DNA of 64,000 bases from DAOTWC01 sp048499435 (GCA_048499435.1 JASNZW010000003.1:434001-498000); one strand, 5' to 3'. Numbered from the stretch's first letter, positions 8,564-17,432 are shown. Made by a program: numbers and translations. The notes: generated by a model not told the origin, from the letters alone.

Positions 8564-9666
8564 TGCTGCGAACACAGATTACGGCGCTGCTGATCAGCGC
8601 GGCGGGCATCGCGCTGGTTGGCTGCAACTTCGCGCCGCTGCCACAGGGCGAGGCCAGCCCAACCGTTGAGCAGATCACGCTGACAGCGCCGCCGGTTGAA
8701 CCCACGTTAACCCAGGCGCCCACCAGCACGGCTGAGCCGGTTGTCGAAACCAGCACGGCGACACCCTCGCCGCTGCCCCCTACTGAAACGCCCACGCCCA
8801 CTGAGACGCTCGGCCCCTACGAACACACCATCCAGGAAGGGGAAACCTTAGGTTATATCATCCAGCGCTACGGCTACCGCGATTTCGGGGTGATCAGCCT
8901 TGTGGTGACGCTGAACCCTAACGTGCCTAACGCGGACACCCTGCCCGGCGCCGGTTCGGTTATCCTCATCCCGCGCCAGACAGCCACGCCGACGCCCGAA
9001 GCCAGCGCGCAGGTTGAGACGCCCGCTGGCCCGCTTCCTAACATCGTTGTCGCCCCGACAAACGAGACCGGCCTTAACGTAAATACCGACATCCTCCCGT
9101 ACACGGTGCTGGAAGGCGACACCATCGTAGGGATCGCCGCTGACTGGGCAACAACACTGGAGGTGCTGGCGCGGCTGAACCCTGATATCGGGTTCTTCGG
9201 CTGCAACTTCGAGATCCCCAGCGGCGGACCAAACTGCAACCCCAGCCTGAGCATCGGGCAGACCGTCAACGTGCCCGCGCCTACACCGACGCCCACGCTG
9301 TCGCCAACGCCTTCTGGCAGAGAGACGCCAACTGCCACGCCCACATACGCGCCGCCGGTCATTCTCTCGCCGCCGCAGGACGCCGTCGTGCCGCCCGGTG
9401 TGTTCCGCCTGGAGTGGGTCAGCACCGGGGTGCTGCTGCCGGACGAGGTTTATCTTGTGCAGGTTGAGGACGCAACCGCCGGGACAACCTTCGCCGCCAT
9501 CACGCGCGACACTGCCTTCCTGCTCCCTGACACGCTGGTTCCAGCGGACGGCCAGCCGCACGCGATGCAGTGGGCTGTATCAGTGGCGCGGCGCAACGAG
9601 CAGGGCCGGTACGCGATCATCAGCGGGCCGCCCGCCGTGCGCAGATTCCAGTGGCAAAGCCGTTAG
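8563..9666 (+). CDS. LysM lipoprotein, paralogue of the preceding gene
   Basis: A 367-residue predicted lipoprotein: the signal peptide ends in lipobox ALVGC with Cys21 as the lipidation site. Two LysM domains follow (about 85-140 and 178-240), the second with a cysteine-containing insert (CNFEIPSGGPNC), then a Thr/Pro linker and a C-terminal beta-rich domain alignable to that of the upstream protein (shared pattern L.PD.VY.V.V.D.TAG). ATG 8563 overlaps the previous TAA by one base, so translation is coupled. The two proteins differ in anchoring: membrane helix plus zinc ribbon in one, lipid in the other. The stop lies ten bases from the convergent mutL stop. Confidence 0.8.
   Translation: MLRTQITALLISAAGIALVGCNFAPLPQGEASPTVEQITLTAPPVEPTLTQAPTSTAEPVVETSTATPSPLPPTETPTPTETLGPYEHTIQEGETLGYIIQRYGYRDFGVISLVVTLNPNVPNADTLPGAGSVILIPRQTATPTPEASAQVETPAGPLPNIVVAPTNETGLNVNTDILPYTVLEGDTIVGIAADWATTLEVLARLNPDIGFFGCNFEIPSGGPNCNPSLSIGQTVNVPAPTPTPTLSPTPSGRETPTATPTYAPPVILSPPQDAVVPPGVFRLEWVSTGVLLPDEVYLVQVEDATAGTTFAAITRDTAFLLPDTLVPADGQPHAMQWAVSVARRNEQGRYAIISGPPAVRRFQWQSR
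9289..9320 (+). repeat. 32-base exact direct repeat, copy 2 (LysM linker)
   Basis: Second copy of the repeat at 8174-8205, in the paralogous gene. Confidence 0.85.
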
Positions 9667-9675
9667 CGAACAGCC

Positions 9676-11436
9676 TCACTTACGGCTGAACTCGCGAGCA
9701 AGCTGGGCGCTGCTCAGGTGAATCATGGTGGGCCGCCCATGCGGGCAGGTGAGGGGGGACTGGCAGCGCTCAAGCTGGCGGATAAGCCCCTGCATCTGCT
9801 CCAGGCTGAGAACAGTGCCGGCCTTGACCGCCGCCAGCTTGCACACGCGGCGCACAATGCGTTCCTCTATCGGGGCCTGGCCGGGCGCGGCGCCGGAATC
9901 AAGCTCATCGCACACACGCGCCAGCATCTCCAGCGGGTCGCTGTCGGCCAGGATAGCGGGCACGCTGCGGATAACAAATGTCCCCGCCCCAAACGGCTCT
10001 AAGCTGAACCCGGCGGCGCGCAGCGCCTCGATGTGGGCCTCGACGAGGCGCGCCTCAGCCGCCGGGAAGGCGATCGTCTGCGCCGCCAGCGTGAGCTGGC
10101 TGACCTGTTCGCTGCGCGCGTAATCGGCCATAAACTGCTCATAAAGGATGCGCTCATGGGCCGCGTGCTGGTCGATGAGATAAACGCCCGCCGGGCCTTC
10201 GGCGACAATATAGCTTGCGCCCACCTGGCCGATGACGCGCAGCATCGGCAGCGTGCGCGGCCTGGCCGGGCCTTCAGGGCCAAAGGGAACAGCGGTCTCT
10301 GCCTCTGCCGCGGCGCTGTCCTGATGGCGAAAGCGCCCCGGTGTGTCAAAATCCAGCGCCAGCGCACCCTGCTGCGCCGGCTGCGGCAGTCCAGCGCCGC
10401 CCGCCGGGCTTTCGCCGCTGGACCGATTGATCAGCGGGGCCGCGCCCTGCGCGATTACAGCCCGCCGCACTGACCGCTGCACGATCGCGAAAACGGCGTT
10501 CGCATCGCGAAAGCGCACCTCTGCCTTCGTGGGGTGTACGTTAACGTCAATGTCTTCCGGCGGAACGTCCAGCGCGAGAATGGCGATCGGATAGCGCCCT
10601 TTGGTTAAAAAGGTGTGGTAAGCCTGTGTCACGGCGTATGACAGGCCGGCGTCCTGAATCCAACGCCCGTTGACAAACAACGTGATGCGCGTGCGGTCGG
10701 CGCGGTGCGTGCCCGGCCCGGAGGTAAAGCCGTAAACGGCGATAGCCGTGCGCTCATCCTGCCCGTGAACCGGCAGCATATCGCGGAACACATCAAGGCC
10801 CAGGGCGGCAACCAGCACTTCAGCCAGATCGCCGCCGCCGCTGGACCGGAAAGCCTCGCGGCCGTCCTGCTCCAGGACAAAGCGCACCTGCGGGTAGGCC
10901 ATCGCATAGCGGCTGACAACAAGGTCAATATGGCGTTTTTCGGTGCTCTCCGCCTTGAGGAATTTGAGGCGGGCAGGGGTGTTAAAGAACAGGTGCTCCA
11001 CCGTGATAACCGTGCCAGACGGCGCGCCCACCGCGCGCCGCTGCACCCGGACGCCGCCTTCAAAGGCCGCCTCAGTGCCTGTCTGCTCGTCGCGATGGCG
11101 CGTTGTCACGCTCAGATGGCTGATTGACGCGATGCTGGCGAGCGCTTCGCCCCTGAAGCCCAGTGTGCGCACGCTGAAAAGGTCGTCAGCGCTGCGCAGC
11201 TTGCTGGTAGCGTGGCGCGCAAAAGCCAGCTCGACCTCATCCGCCGGGATGCCGGAGCCGTTATCCGCGACGCGCAGCAGCCGCCGGCCCCCGTCCTCAA
11301 CCACGATGTGAACGCTGGTCGCGCCAGCGTCAAGCGCGTTCTCGACCAGTTCCTTAATCACAGAGGCGGGGCGCTCAATTACTTCGCCAGCGGCGATCTG
11401 CGCCACAACTTTGTCGGACAGTATCTGAATGGCCAT
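9676..11436 (-). CDS. mutL: DNA mismatch repair protein MutL, endonuclease type
   Basis: The 586-residue protein has the N-terminal GHKL ATPase domain (VIERPASVIKELVENALDAG near residues 19-38; GFRGEALASI; the transducer domain to about 330), a variable linker and a C-terminal dimerisation domain. The latter carries DQHAAHERILYE, which fits the DQHA(x)2E(x)4E metal motif of nicking MutL proteins, plus CPHGRP near the end. It should therefore nick the unmethylated or nascent strand itself, as in bacteria lacking MutH. ATG 11436 is preceded by GAGGGGG six bases upstream. No mutS is in the window. Confidence 0.95.
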   Translation of the reverse strand: MAIQILSDKVVAQIAAGEVIERPASVIKELVENALDAGATSVHIVVEDGGRRLLRVADNGSGIPADEVELAFARHATSKLRSADDLFSVRTLGFRGEALASIASISHLSVTTRHRDEQTGTEAAFEGGVRVQRRAVGAPSGTVITVEHLFFNTPARLKFLKAESTEKRHIDLVVSRYAMAYPQVRFVLEQDGREAFRSSGGGDLAEVLVAALGLDVFRDMLPVHGQDERTAIAVYGFTSGPGTHRADRTRITLFVNGRWIQDAGLSYAVTQAYHTFLTKGRYPIAILALDVPPEDIDVNVHPTKAEVRFRDANAVFAIVQRSVRRAVIAQGAAPLINRSSGESPAGGAGLPQPAQQGALALDFDTPGRFRHQDSAAAEAETAVPFGPEGPARPRTLPMLRVIGQVGASYIVAEGPAGVYLIDQHAAHERILYEQFMADYARSEQVSQLTLAAQTIAFPAAEARLVEAHIEALRAAGFSLEPFGAGTFVIRSVPAILADSDPLEMLARVCDELDSGAAPGQAPIEERIVRRVCKLAAVKAGTVLSLEQMQGLIRQLERCQSPLTCPHGRPTMIHLSSAQLAREFSRK

Positions 11437-11498
11437 TATGCCCCCTCGAACTGACCGGGGAAAAGCGCGCAGCAGCGCCAGATGCGAACACTAATTCT

Positions 11499-11504
11499 AT
11501 TATA
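11499..11504 (-). promoter_or_regulatory. -10 element upstream of mutL
   Basis: TATAAT on the minus strand, about 60 bases before the mutL start. No good -35 element is visible (best is TGGAAA at 17 bp). Confidence 0.35.
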
Positions 11505-11571
11505 GCGGGAAACAACCGCGTTTCCAGCCAGCTCCGCGCGCAGCGCCCCGTTCGCGAGGAACAGCCGGCGG

Positions 11572-13083
11572 TCAGGCTGGTGCGCTGATCAGGTTGTCGC
11601 CCTCCAGCGGGATGCTCATGAAGAAGGTGCTGCCTGCGCCGTCGACGCTTTCGATCCAGGCGCGGCCTCCGTGCCGCTGTGCCACGCTGCGCACGATAAA
11701 CAGGCCCAGGCCGCTGCCTTTGATGGACCGGTGCTCGTGCCGGGCGATGCGGAAATGGCGCTCAAAGAGCAGCTTCTGGTTCTCCGGGCTGATGCCCAGG
11801 CCGTTGTCGCGCACGCTGATAATCACCTGGTTATCCACCCGGTGCACGCCGATGCTGACCGCTCTGCCGTTAGGTGTGTACTTAATGGCGTTATCAACCA
11901 GGTTGGTGACCGCCCGCTCGACCATCGTCTGGTCCACGTTAACGATGGGCACATCGGGCGCGGTATCAACCACCAGCGACAATTCCTGCTTCTCCGCCGG
12001 GATAAGATGGTTGTTGGCGATGCGCGTAACCAGCTCGCAGAGATCGCACGGGCTTCTCGACAGCTCGTAGAAACCGGTTTCCGGGTCATAGCGGCCAGCG
12101 TCCTGGATGTTATCCACCAGCTTGGTCATCTGGACGATCCCGGAAAGGATTTTCTCGATGAAATATTTCTGCTTCTCATTCATGTCGCCGACTATCGCCA
12201 GCATGTCAGCGAACCCCTTCATCGAGGTCATCGGTGTGCGCAGGTCGTGCGAGACGATGCGCGTGAACTCGCTCTGATTGTGGATCAGGCGCTTGAAGCG
12301 CGTGATGTCGTTAAGGATAACGACCCAGCCCGCCAGCGCGCCGTCGGCGCTGCTCACCGCCTCCACATACGGCATAAACGCGCGGCCATTCTCCGCCAGC
12401 CATTCCTGATGGCTGTCCGTGCCGGCGGCGATTATCCCCAGCAGCTCCGCTGAGGAAATCACAGCTTCAAGCGGCTGGCCGACAGCCGCCGCCGGCGAAA
12501 CCTCAAACAGCTCCAGCGCAGCAGGGTTTAAAGCCACTACCGTGCGGCCAGCGTCCAGCGCGATAAGCGGGTCCTTGATGGCGGCGACCAGCGAGGCAGC
12601 GAACTGTTCAGCGCGGGCGGCGGCGAGGGCAGCCGCGCGCTGCCGGTCAATCACAGCCGCGCCCACAGCGGCCGCCTGTAACAGCGTCTGCCTGGCTTCA
12701 TCGAGCGTTGCTTCGCGCGCGTACAGCAGGTACAAAGCCCCGCACAGCTCATCGTCACGGTACACCGGGGCCAGCAGGGCGCTTTTAAAACGCCCATCGT
12801 CCGCCGCGAGCAGCGGCTCAACAGCGCTGACGCTGCCCGGCGGCAGCGCAGCCGCTGCGCGCGCCAGCGCCTCAACCGCCAGCGACACCTGGCCGCCAGC
12901 AACCGCAGAATGGGCCGGCGCGTGGAACAGCAGCACAGCGCTGGCGTCGGCCTCAGCCGCTGTGCGCAGCAGTTCAGCCAGTTGTTCAGGCTGCTGCGAC
13001 AGCGCCGTCTGCGCGATAAGGTGCAGGATATCCTTGTGGACAGCGTCCAGAGGGGCTGTGTGGTGTTTAGGGGCAAAAGGCAT
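11572..13083 (-). CDS. Soluble sensor histidine kinase with GAF and PAS domains
   Basis: The 503-residue protein has no membrane segment. A GAF-like domain (about 12-137) is followed by a PAS domain (about 160-260), a HisKA dimerisation domain with phospho-acceptor His279 in SHDLRTPMTSM, and a HATPase_c domain with the N box (AVTNLVDNAIKY), G1 (VRDNGLGIS) and G2 (GSGLGLFI). It should autophosphorylate in response to a cytoplasmic signal. No response regulator gene is adjacent, so the partner is unknown. ATG 13083 is preferred over the in-frame TTG at 13107 because GAGG lies about eight bases before it. Confidence 0.88.
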   Translation of the reverse strand: MPFAPKHHTAPLDAVHKDILHLIAQTALSQQPEQLAELLRTAAEADASAVLLFHAPAHSAVAGGQVSLAVEALARAAAALPPGSVSAVEPLLAADDGRFKSALLAPVYRDDELCGALYLLYAREATLDEARQTLLQAAAVGAAVIDRQRAAALAAARAEQFAASLVAAIKDPLIALDAGRTVVALNPAALELFEVSPAAAVGQPLEAVISSAELLGIIAAGTDSHQEWLAENGRAFMPYVEAVSSADGALAGWVVILNDITRFKRLIHNQSEFTRIVSHDLRTPMTSMKGFADMLAIVGDMNEKQKYFIEKILSGIVQMTKLVDNIQDAGRYDPETGFYELSRSPCDLCELVTRIANNHLIPAEKQELSLVVDTAPDVPIVNVDQTMVERAVTNLVDNAIKYTPNGRAVSIGVHRVDNQVIISVRDNGLGISPENQKLLFERHFRIARHEHRSIKGSGLGLFIVRSVAQRHGGRAWIESVDGAGSTFFMSIPLEGDNLISAPA

Positions 13084-13183
13084 TGTGCGGCCTCGCGGGT
13101 CTTGCAAGCCAGGTCAAGAAGGCGTCAGGCGCACAGCCAAGTATAACCAGGCAGCAGCCAGCCGTGCGCGCCGCCAACCCAGG

Positions 13184-13212
13184 ATTATAGCCGCGCTGTA
13201 TTGCGCCAACAA
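13184..13212 (-). promoter_or_regulatory. Promoter of the histidine kinase gene
   Basis: TTGTTG (13212-13207), a 17 bp spacer and TATAAT (13189-13184) on the minus strand, about 100 bases before the ATG at 13083. Confidence 0.55.
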
Positions 13213-13327
13213 GTTAGGCTTTGCCCACCGCGAAACACAGAAGCGCGGCCAGCGGGATTCTGTTATACTGAAACCATACGAAGAACGTCACAGCATAATC
13301 ACTTCAAAGACCGCAGGGATTAGCGCC

Positions 13328-13576
13328 GTGCACAGTGAGAGAGCAGTCAAACAGCTTGTCCATTACCATATCACCCGCCTGAAGGATAAAAACCCGACAG
13401 CGCGGCTGAAGGCTATCAATGAGCTGGCTTTACTGGGCGACCCCGAAGCGCTGGAGCCATTAGAAGCTGTCTTTCGCGATGACAGCGATCCTGAGGTCAA
13501 GAAGGCCGCGCAGGAAGCGGGCCGCGCTATTTTCCTGAAACAGCGCGAGAACGAGACGCGCCAGGGTAACCAATAA
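13328..13576 (+). CDS. Small HEAT-repeat protein
   Basis: The 82-residue protein has about two helical HEAT/PBS-lyase-type repeats (ARLKAINELALLGDPEALEP then VFRDDSDPEVKKAAQEAGRA). Such small repeat proteins usually act as binding scaffolds; the partner is unknown. The frame is open far upstream, but that part is antisense to the histidine kinase. GTG 13328 is chosen because GCAGGGA lies about ten bases before it and because TATACT at 13264-13269 is a plausible -10 element. The start codon is the least certain part. Confidence 0.65.
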   Translation: MHSERAVKQLVHYHITRLKDKNPTARLKAINELALLGDPEALEPLEAVFRDDSDPEVKKAAQEAGRAIFLKQRENETRQGNQ

Positions 13577-13605
13577 GAGGCGCAGGCTGTTCTGCGCCCC
13601 TTATT
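13572..13605. terminator. Bidirectional terminator between the HEAT gene and valS
   Basis: A 14-base stem with one mismatch (13572-13585 with 13592-13605) and a six-base loop, with A-rich and T-rich arms on either side. The HEAT gene stop lies within the left arm, and the valS stop is 30 bases to the right. Confidence 0.75.
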
Positions 13606-13636
13606 GATCAACCCACAGGGCAGGCCGTTTCGCGCC

Positions 13637-16258
13637 TCAGGACAGAAACAGCTTTAGTTGCGCCGCTATCTGAGCAAGGCTGGCCTCCGCGTCGGCCAGC
13701 CGCGCCCGTTCGCGCTCGACAACCTCGGCTGGCGCGCGGCTCACAAACTGTTCATTTGTCAGCATCCCCTGCGTCCGCGCGATCTGCTGCGTCAGCGCAG
13801 CCTGTTCTTTTTGCAGGCGCTCGCGCTCAGCCGCGATATCAACCATCCCCGCTAGCGGCAGATACACAACGGTGTCGCTGACAACCACCGATGCGGATTC
13901 AGCCGGGGCCGGGGCAGGGGGTTCCAGCAGATCAAGCTGCGACACGTTACACAGCCGGTTGAACAGAAACGCATACTGCCTGATCAAAGCCGCGCCGCTG
14001 CTGGAGACCACCTGCACCGCGATACGGCGGGCGGGGTCCACCCGGTAATCGCTGCGAACGGTGCGGATGCCGCGCACCAGGTCCATCAGAAACGCCATTT
14101 CGCCCTCGGTCTGGTCGTCAATCAGCGCGGCATTCACTTCGGGCCAGCGCGCCAGCATGAGGGTTTCGCCTTCATGCGGGAGATACTGCCAGATTTCCTC
14201 CGTCACAAAAGGCATATACGGGTGCAGCAGGCGCAGCGCTGTGTCGAGGACCTGCACCAGGACCTGGAGAACGGCGGTCTTTTCGGCTGGCGTGCCTTCG
14301 TAAAGCGCGTGCTTGCTGATCTCGATATACCAGTCAGCAAATTCACCCCACAGGAACTCGTAGAGCTGCCGGCCCGGCTCGCCGTACAGATAGTGGTCGA
14401 ACATGTACTGCATCCCCTGCAGCAGGCGGTTGAGGCGCGAGATAATCCAGCGGGAAGGGAGGTCACGCGCGGCCGCAGGCGGCAGCCCCGGCGGTATGTC
14501 ACCGTCGAGGTTGGCAGTCACAAAGTTCGCCATCTGCCACAGCTTGTTGACAAAGCGCCAGCTGCCTTCGACACGGGCGACGTCGAGGTTCACATCGTTG
14601 CCGGGCGTGCCGCTGGTCGCCAGCGTAAAGCGCAGCGGGTCTGTGCCAAAGCGTTCCATCAGCTCAAGCGGGTCAATGGCGTTGCCCAGCGTTTTGCTGA
14701 TCTTCCGGCCCTTCGCGTCGCGCACCAGGCCGTGCAGATACACGGTGTGGAAGGGCACTTCATCGGTGAACCACAGGCTCAGCATAATCATGCGCGCCAC
14801 CCAGAAGAACAGGATGTCGTAGCCGGTTTCCATCACTGACGTTGGGTAATAGCGCTGGAAGTCAGGTGTAAGCTCTGGCCAGCCCAGGGTGCTGAACGGC
14901 CACAGCCCGCTGCTGAACCACGTGTCGAGCACGTCTTCCTCCGGCGTCCAGCCAGGGCCAGCCGGCACCTCAGCCCCGACGTGAACCTGCCCGGCAGGCC
15001 CATACCACACAGGTATGCGATGTCCCCACCACAACTGCCGGCTGATGCACCAGTCCTCGATGTTCTCCAGCCAGTGGAAGTAAACCTTTTCGAAGCGCTC
15101 AGGCACAATCCTGATACGCCCATCGCGCACAGCGGCCAGCGCCTTCTCCGCCAGCGGCTGCGCCCGCAGGAACCACTGTGTGCTGATCAGCGGCTCGATG
15201 ATCTCGCCGCCGCGCTGGCTGCGCGGAACTGTGTGGACGATTTCCTCAACCTTGAGCGTCAGCCCTGCCGCCTCCATATCGGCCCACAGGCGTTTGCGGC
15301 ACTCAAAACGGTCCAGGCCGGCGTATGGCCCGGCGTTCTCGCCCATCGTCGCATCGCGATTCATGATATTGATGATATCCAGGTTGTGGCGCTGGCCGAG
15401 CGCGTAGTCGTTCGGGTCGTGCCCCGGTGTGACTTTGAGCGCGCCCGTCCCAAACTCTTTTGCCACATATTCATCGGCGATAATCGGTATGCGCCGGTCA
15501 AGCTGGGGGACCAGGGCCGTGCGGCCAATAAACTGCTGATAGCGTTCATCGTCCGGGTGGACCGCGACGGCAGTGTCGCCGAGGATGGTCTCCGGCCGCG
15601 TCGTCGCCACCGGTATATAACCGCCACCTTCGACCGGGTACTTAAAGTAGTAAAGCTGGCCCGGCTCTTCCTCGCGCTCCACCTCCAGGTCAGAGACAGC
15701 GGTCTGCAAACCGGGACTCCAGTTGACCAGGCGCGGCCCGCGATAGATCAGACCCTGCTCGTACAGGCGGATAAACACTTCCTGAACTGCCCGCGACAGG
15801 CCGTTGTCCAGCGTAAAGCGCTCGCGGTCCCAGTCGCAGCTCGCCCCCAGGCGTCGAAGCTGGTTGGTGATTGCGCCGCCGTACTGCTCCTTCCAGGCCC
15901 AGGTGCGCGCCAGGAACGCCTCGCGCCCCAGCGCCTGGCGGCTGGTTCCTTCCTGCCGAAGCAGCTTTTCAACCTGCAGCTGGGTGGCGATACCCGCGTG
16001 ATCTGTGCCGGGAACCCAGAGGGCGGCCTTGCCGCGCATGCGCTCGTAGCGCGTCATCAGGTCCTCAAGCGTGACGAACAGCGCGTGACCGGTGTGCAGC
16101 GCGCCGGTCACGTTGGGCGGCGGCATGCTGATCACAAACGGCTCGGCGTCAGGGCCGGCCACCTCTGGCTTGAACCACTTATTCTGCTCCCACCAGGCAT
16201 ACAGGCGCGGCTCAGCTTCGGCGAAGTCAAAGTTACGGGGCATGGGTTTGGGTGTCAT
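13637..16258 (-). CDS. valS: Valyl-tRNA synthetase
   Basis: An 873-residue class I aminoacyl-tRNA synthetase that charges tRNA-Val with valine. It has the HIGH-type motif HTGH in PPPNVTGALHTGHA (about residues 49-62), the CP1 editing domain, the KMSKS-type motif KISKT, an anticodon-binding helical domain and the C-terminal coiled coil (AAERERLQKEQAALTQQIAR) typical of ValS. Length is normal for the family. ATG 16258 directly follows a T-box leader, so expression is controlled by uncharged tRNA-Val through transcription antitermination. Confidence 0.97.
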   Translation of the reverse strand: MTPKPMPRNFDFAEAEPRLYAWWEQNKWFKPEVAGPDAEPFVISMPPPNVTGALHTGHALFVTLEDLMTRYERMRGKAALWVPGTDHAGIATQLQVEKLLRQEGTSRQALGREAFLARTWAWKEQYGGAITNQLRRLGASCDWDRERFTLDNGLSRAVQEVFIRLYEQGLIYRGPRLVNWSPGLQTAVSDLEVEREEEPGQLYYFKYPVEGGGYIPVATTRPETILGDTAVAVHPDDERYQQFIGRTALVPQLDRRIPIIADEYVAKEFGTGALKVTPGHDPNDYALGQRHNLDIINIMNRDATMGENAGPYAGLDRFECRKRLWADMEAAGLTLKVEEIVHTVPRSQRGGEIIEPLISTQWFLRAQPLAEKALAAVRDGRIRIVPERFEKVYFHWLENIEDWCISRQLWWGHRIPVWYGPAGQVHVGAEVPAGPGWTPEEDVLDTWFSSGLWPFSTLGWPELTPDFQRYYPTSVMETGYDILFFWVARMIMLSLWFTDEVPFHTVYLHGLVRDAKGRKISKTLGNAIDPLELMERFGTDPLRFTLATSGTPGNDVNLDVARVEGSWRFVNKLWQMANFVTANLDGDIPPGLPPAAARDLPSRWIISRLNRLLQGMQYMFDHYLYGEPGRQLYEFLWGEFADWYIEISKHALYEGTPAEKTAVLQVLVQVLDTALRLLHPYMPFVTEEIWQYLPHEGETLMLARWPEVNAALIDDQTEGEMAFLMDLVRGIRTVRSDYRVDPARRIAVQVVSSSGAALIRQYAFLFNRLCNVSQLDLLEPPAPAPAESASVVVSDTVVYLPLAGMVDIAAERERLQKEQAALTQQIARTQGMLTNEQFVSRAPAEVVERERARLADAEASLAQIAAQLKLFLS

Positions 16259-16290
16259 CGAACGCTCTTTCCCCTGGTAAACACTTGGCG

Positions 16291-16329
16291 GTAAATAAAA
16301 ACCTTCCGCCCTTCTACAAGGACGGAAGG
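16291..16329 (-). terminator. T-box terminator hairpin before valS
   Basis: A ten-base stem (16320-16329 with 16302-16311 on the minus strand) with one G-T pair, followed by TTTTTATTTA. It is mutually exclusive with the antiterminator that uses the T-box core. Confidence 0.9.
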
Positions 16330-16548
16330 CCAGGCTTCCGCGGTACCACCCTGTTTCTCCGCCGCAGCGGAGCGCTCACGCGCTGTAACGGGCGTATCCC
16401 GGCCCGGCTTACTCAGTTCAGCCGGGCGACTCCTGGGTGACTTTCAGGGCATCCCTGCGAGCAGGCTCACAGCCAGCGGCCCGCACTCTCTGGCACAGGG
16501 AAACGCGCCTGTCTTTCCCAATCACAGTCGTTCAGTTTTATGTGGCTG
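16291..16548 (-). promoter_or_regulatory. T-box riboswitch leader of valS
   Basis: The minus-strand RNA carries the T-box antiterminator core AGGGTGGTACCGCGG at 16352-16338, an AGAGAG stem I motif followed by a GCTGGCTGTGAG segment like the conserved distal loop, and a competing terminator hairpin just before valS. The candidate specifier is GTC (16441-16439), preceded by CTGAAA and followed by A, as expected for a valine-sensing leader. Established: T-boxes sense uncharged tRNA by pairing of the specifier with the anticodon and of the T-box bulge with the tRNA 3' end. The 5' end is inferred from the promoter at 16555-16584. Confidence 0.93.
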
Positions 16549-16554
16549 TGCCGA

Positions 16555-16584
16555 AGTTTAGCATGGCGCGTTAACAGCAGTCAA
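16555..16584 (-). promoter_or_regulatory. Promoter of the valS T-box transcript
   Basis: TTGACT (16584-16579), an 18 bp spacer and TAAACT (16560-16555). The -35 element overlaps the udk stop codon. It has the same architecture as the promoters at 43621-43650 and 44356-44385. Confidence 0.7.
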
Positions 16585-17252
16585 TCCCCCAACGCGGTGG
16601 GGTCATCAGCCGACCGCGCCTGCTGCCACAGCAGCATATTGCGGATGCGGTCCGCAACCATATCAATCGCAACGGTGTTGAAACCGCCCTCCGGGATGAT
16701 AACGTCGGCGTAGCGCTTGCTCGGCTCGACAAACTCCAGGTGCATCGGGCGGACGGTTTCAAGATACTGCGCGATCACACTGTCAAGGGTGCGCCCGCGC
16801 TCAGCGATATCGCGTTTCAGGCGGCGGATGAAACGGACATCGGCGTCGGTATCCACGAATATCTTGACGTCGCACAGCTCGCGCAGCTCGCTTTCCGCCA
16901 GAATCAGAATGCCCTCCACCAGGATAATCGGCTGTGGGTGCACACGGTGTGTCTGGCCGGTGCGCTCATGGCGCGTGAAATCGTAAACGGGGATGTCAAC
17001 CGGCAGCCACTGCTGAAGCTGGCGCACATGCTCAATCAGCAGCGGCGTGTCCAGCGCTTCCGGGTGGTCAAAATTGCGCAGATTGTGCGGCCCAACCGGG
17101 ATGTGGCCGAGGTCCTTGTAGTAGGTGTCATGGGGCAGATAGGCGATATTGTGCGTGCCGACGCGCTTGAGCAGCGCGTTTGAAACGGTCGTCTTGCCTG
17201 ATCCAGTGCCGCCGGCCACAGCGATGGTGACAGGCGCCGGTTTCGTTGACAT
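16581..17252 (-). CDS. udk: Uridine kinase
   Basis: A pyrimidine salvage enzyme that phosphorylates uridine and cytidine to UMP/CMP. The 223-residue protein has the Walker A motif GGTGSGKTT (about 12-20), followed by the family's PHDTYYKD and the FDHPEALD nucleoside-binding segment. Length is normal. The frame is open upstream through the tRNA gene, but ATG 17252 with AAGGAG eight bases before it is the start. An intrinsic terminator lies 20 bases upstream, so the gene is either read through from the tRNA promoter or has an unseen promoter. Confidence 0.93.
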   Translation of the reverse strand: MSTKPAPVTIAVAGGTGSGKTTVSNALLKRVGTHNIAYLPHDTYYKDLGHIPVGPHNLRNFDHPEALDTPLLIEHVRQLQQWLPVDIPVYDFTRHERTGQTHRVHPQPIILVEGILILAESELRELCDVKIFVDTDADVRFIRRLKRDIAERGRTLDSVIAQYLETVRPMHLEFVEPSKRYADVIIPEGGFNTVAIDMVADRIRNMLLWQQARSADDPTALGD

Positions 17253-17272
17253 CGGGCGCTCCTTGCAGTTAT

Positions 17273-17304
17273 AAAAAATGCCCGTAACAAACCTGTTGAC
17301 GGGC
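17273..17304 (-). terminator. Intrinsic terminator after tRNA-Thr
   Basis: A six-base GCCCGT/ACGGGC stem (17304-17299 with 17285-17280) followed on the minus strand by ATTTTTTAT. It sits between the tRNA gene and the udk ribosome-binding site. Confidence 0.7.
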
Positions 17305-17314
17305 GTTTTAGATA

Positions 17315-17386
17315 AGCCACCCGAGGGACTTGAACCCTCAACCTCACGCTTACGAAGCGTATGCTCTGCCATTGAGCTAGGGTGGC
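17315..17386 (-). tRNA. tRNA-Thr (anticodon CGT)
   Basis: A 72-base cloverleaf on the minus strand: acceptor GCCACCC/GGGTGGC, D arm AGCTCAATGGCAGAGC, anticodon loop TTCGTAA with CGT, and T arm with GGTTCAAGTCC. The CCA end is not encoded. CGT decodes ACG threonine codons. Confidence 0.95.
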
Positions 17387-17397
17387 AACTAGGCGCG

Positions 17398-17426
17398 ATT
17401 ATAGCAGCAGGACAGCGCGCCTGCAA
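17398..17426 (-). promoter_or_regulatory. Promoter of tRNA-Thr
   Basis: TTGCAG (17426-17421), a 17 bp spacer and TATAAT (17403-17398), ending 11 bases before the mature tRNA 5' end. Confidence 0.7.
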
Positions 17427-17432
17427 GACCGT

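Noticed and set aside
14981..16294. 437-codon plus-strand frame inside valS
   Set aside because: It is a shadow of valS; the minus-strand protein has all synthetase motifs.
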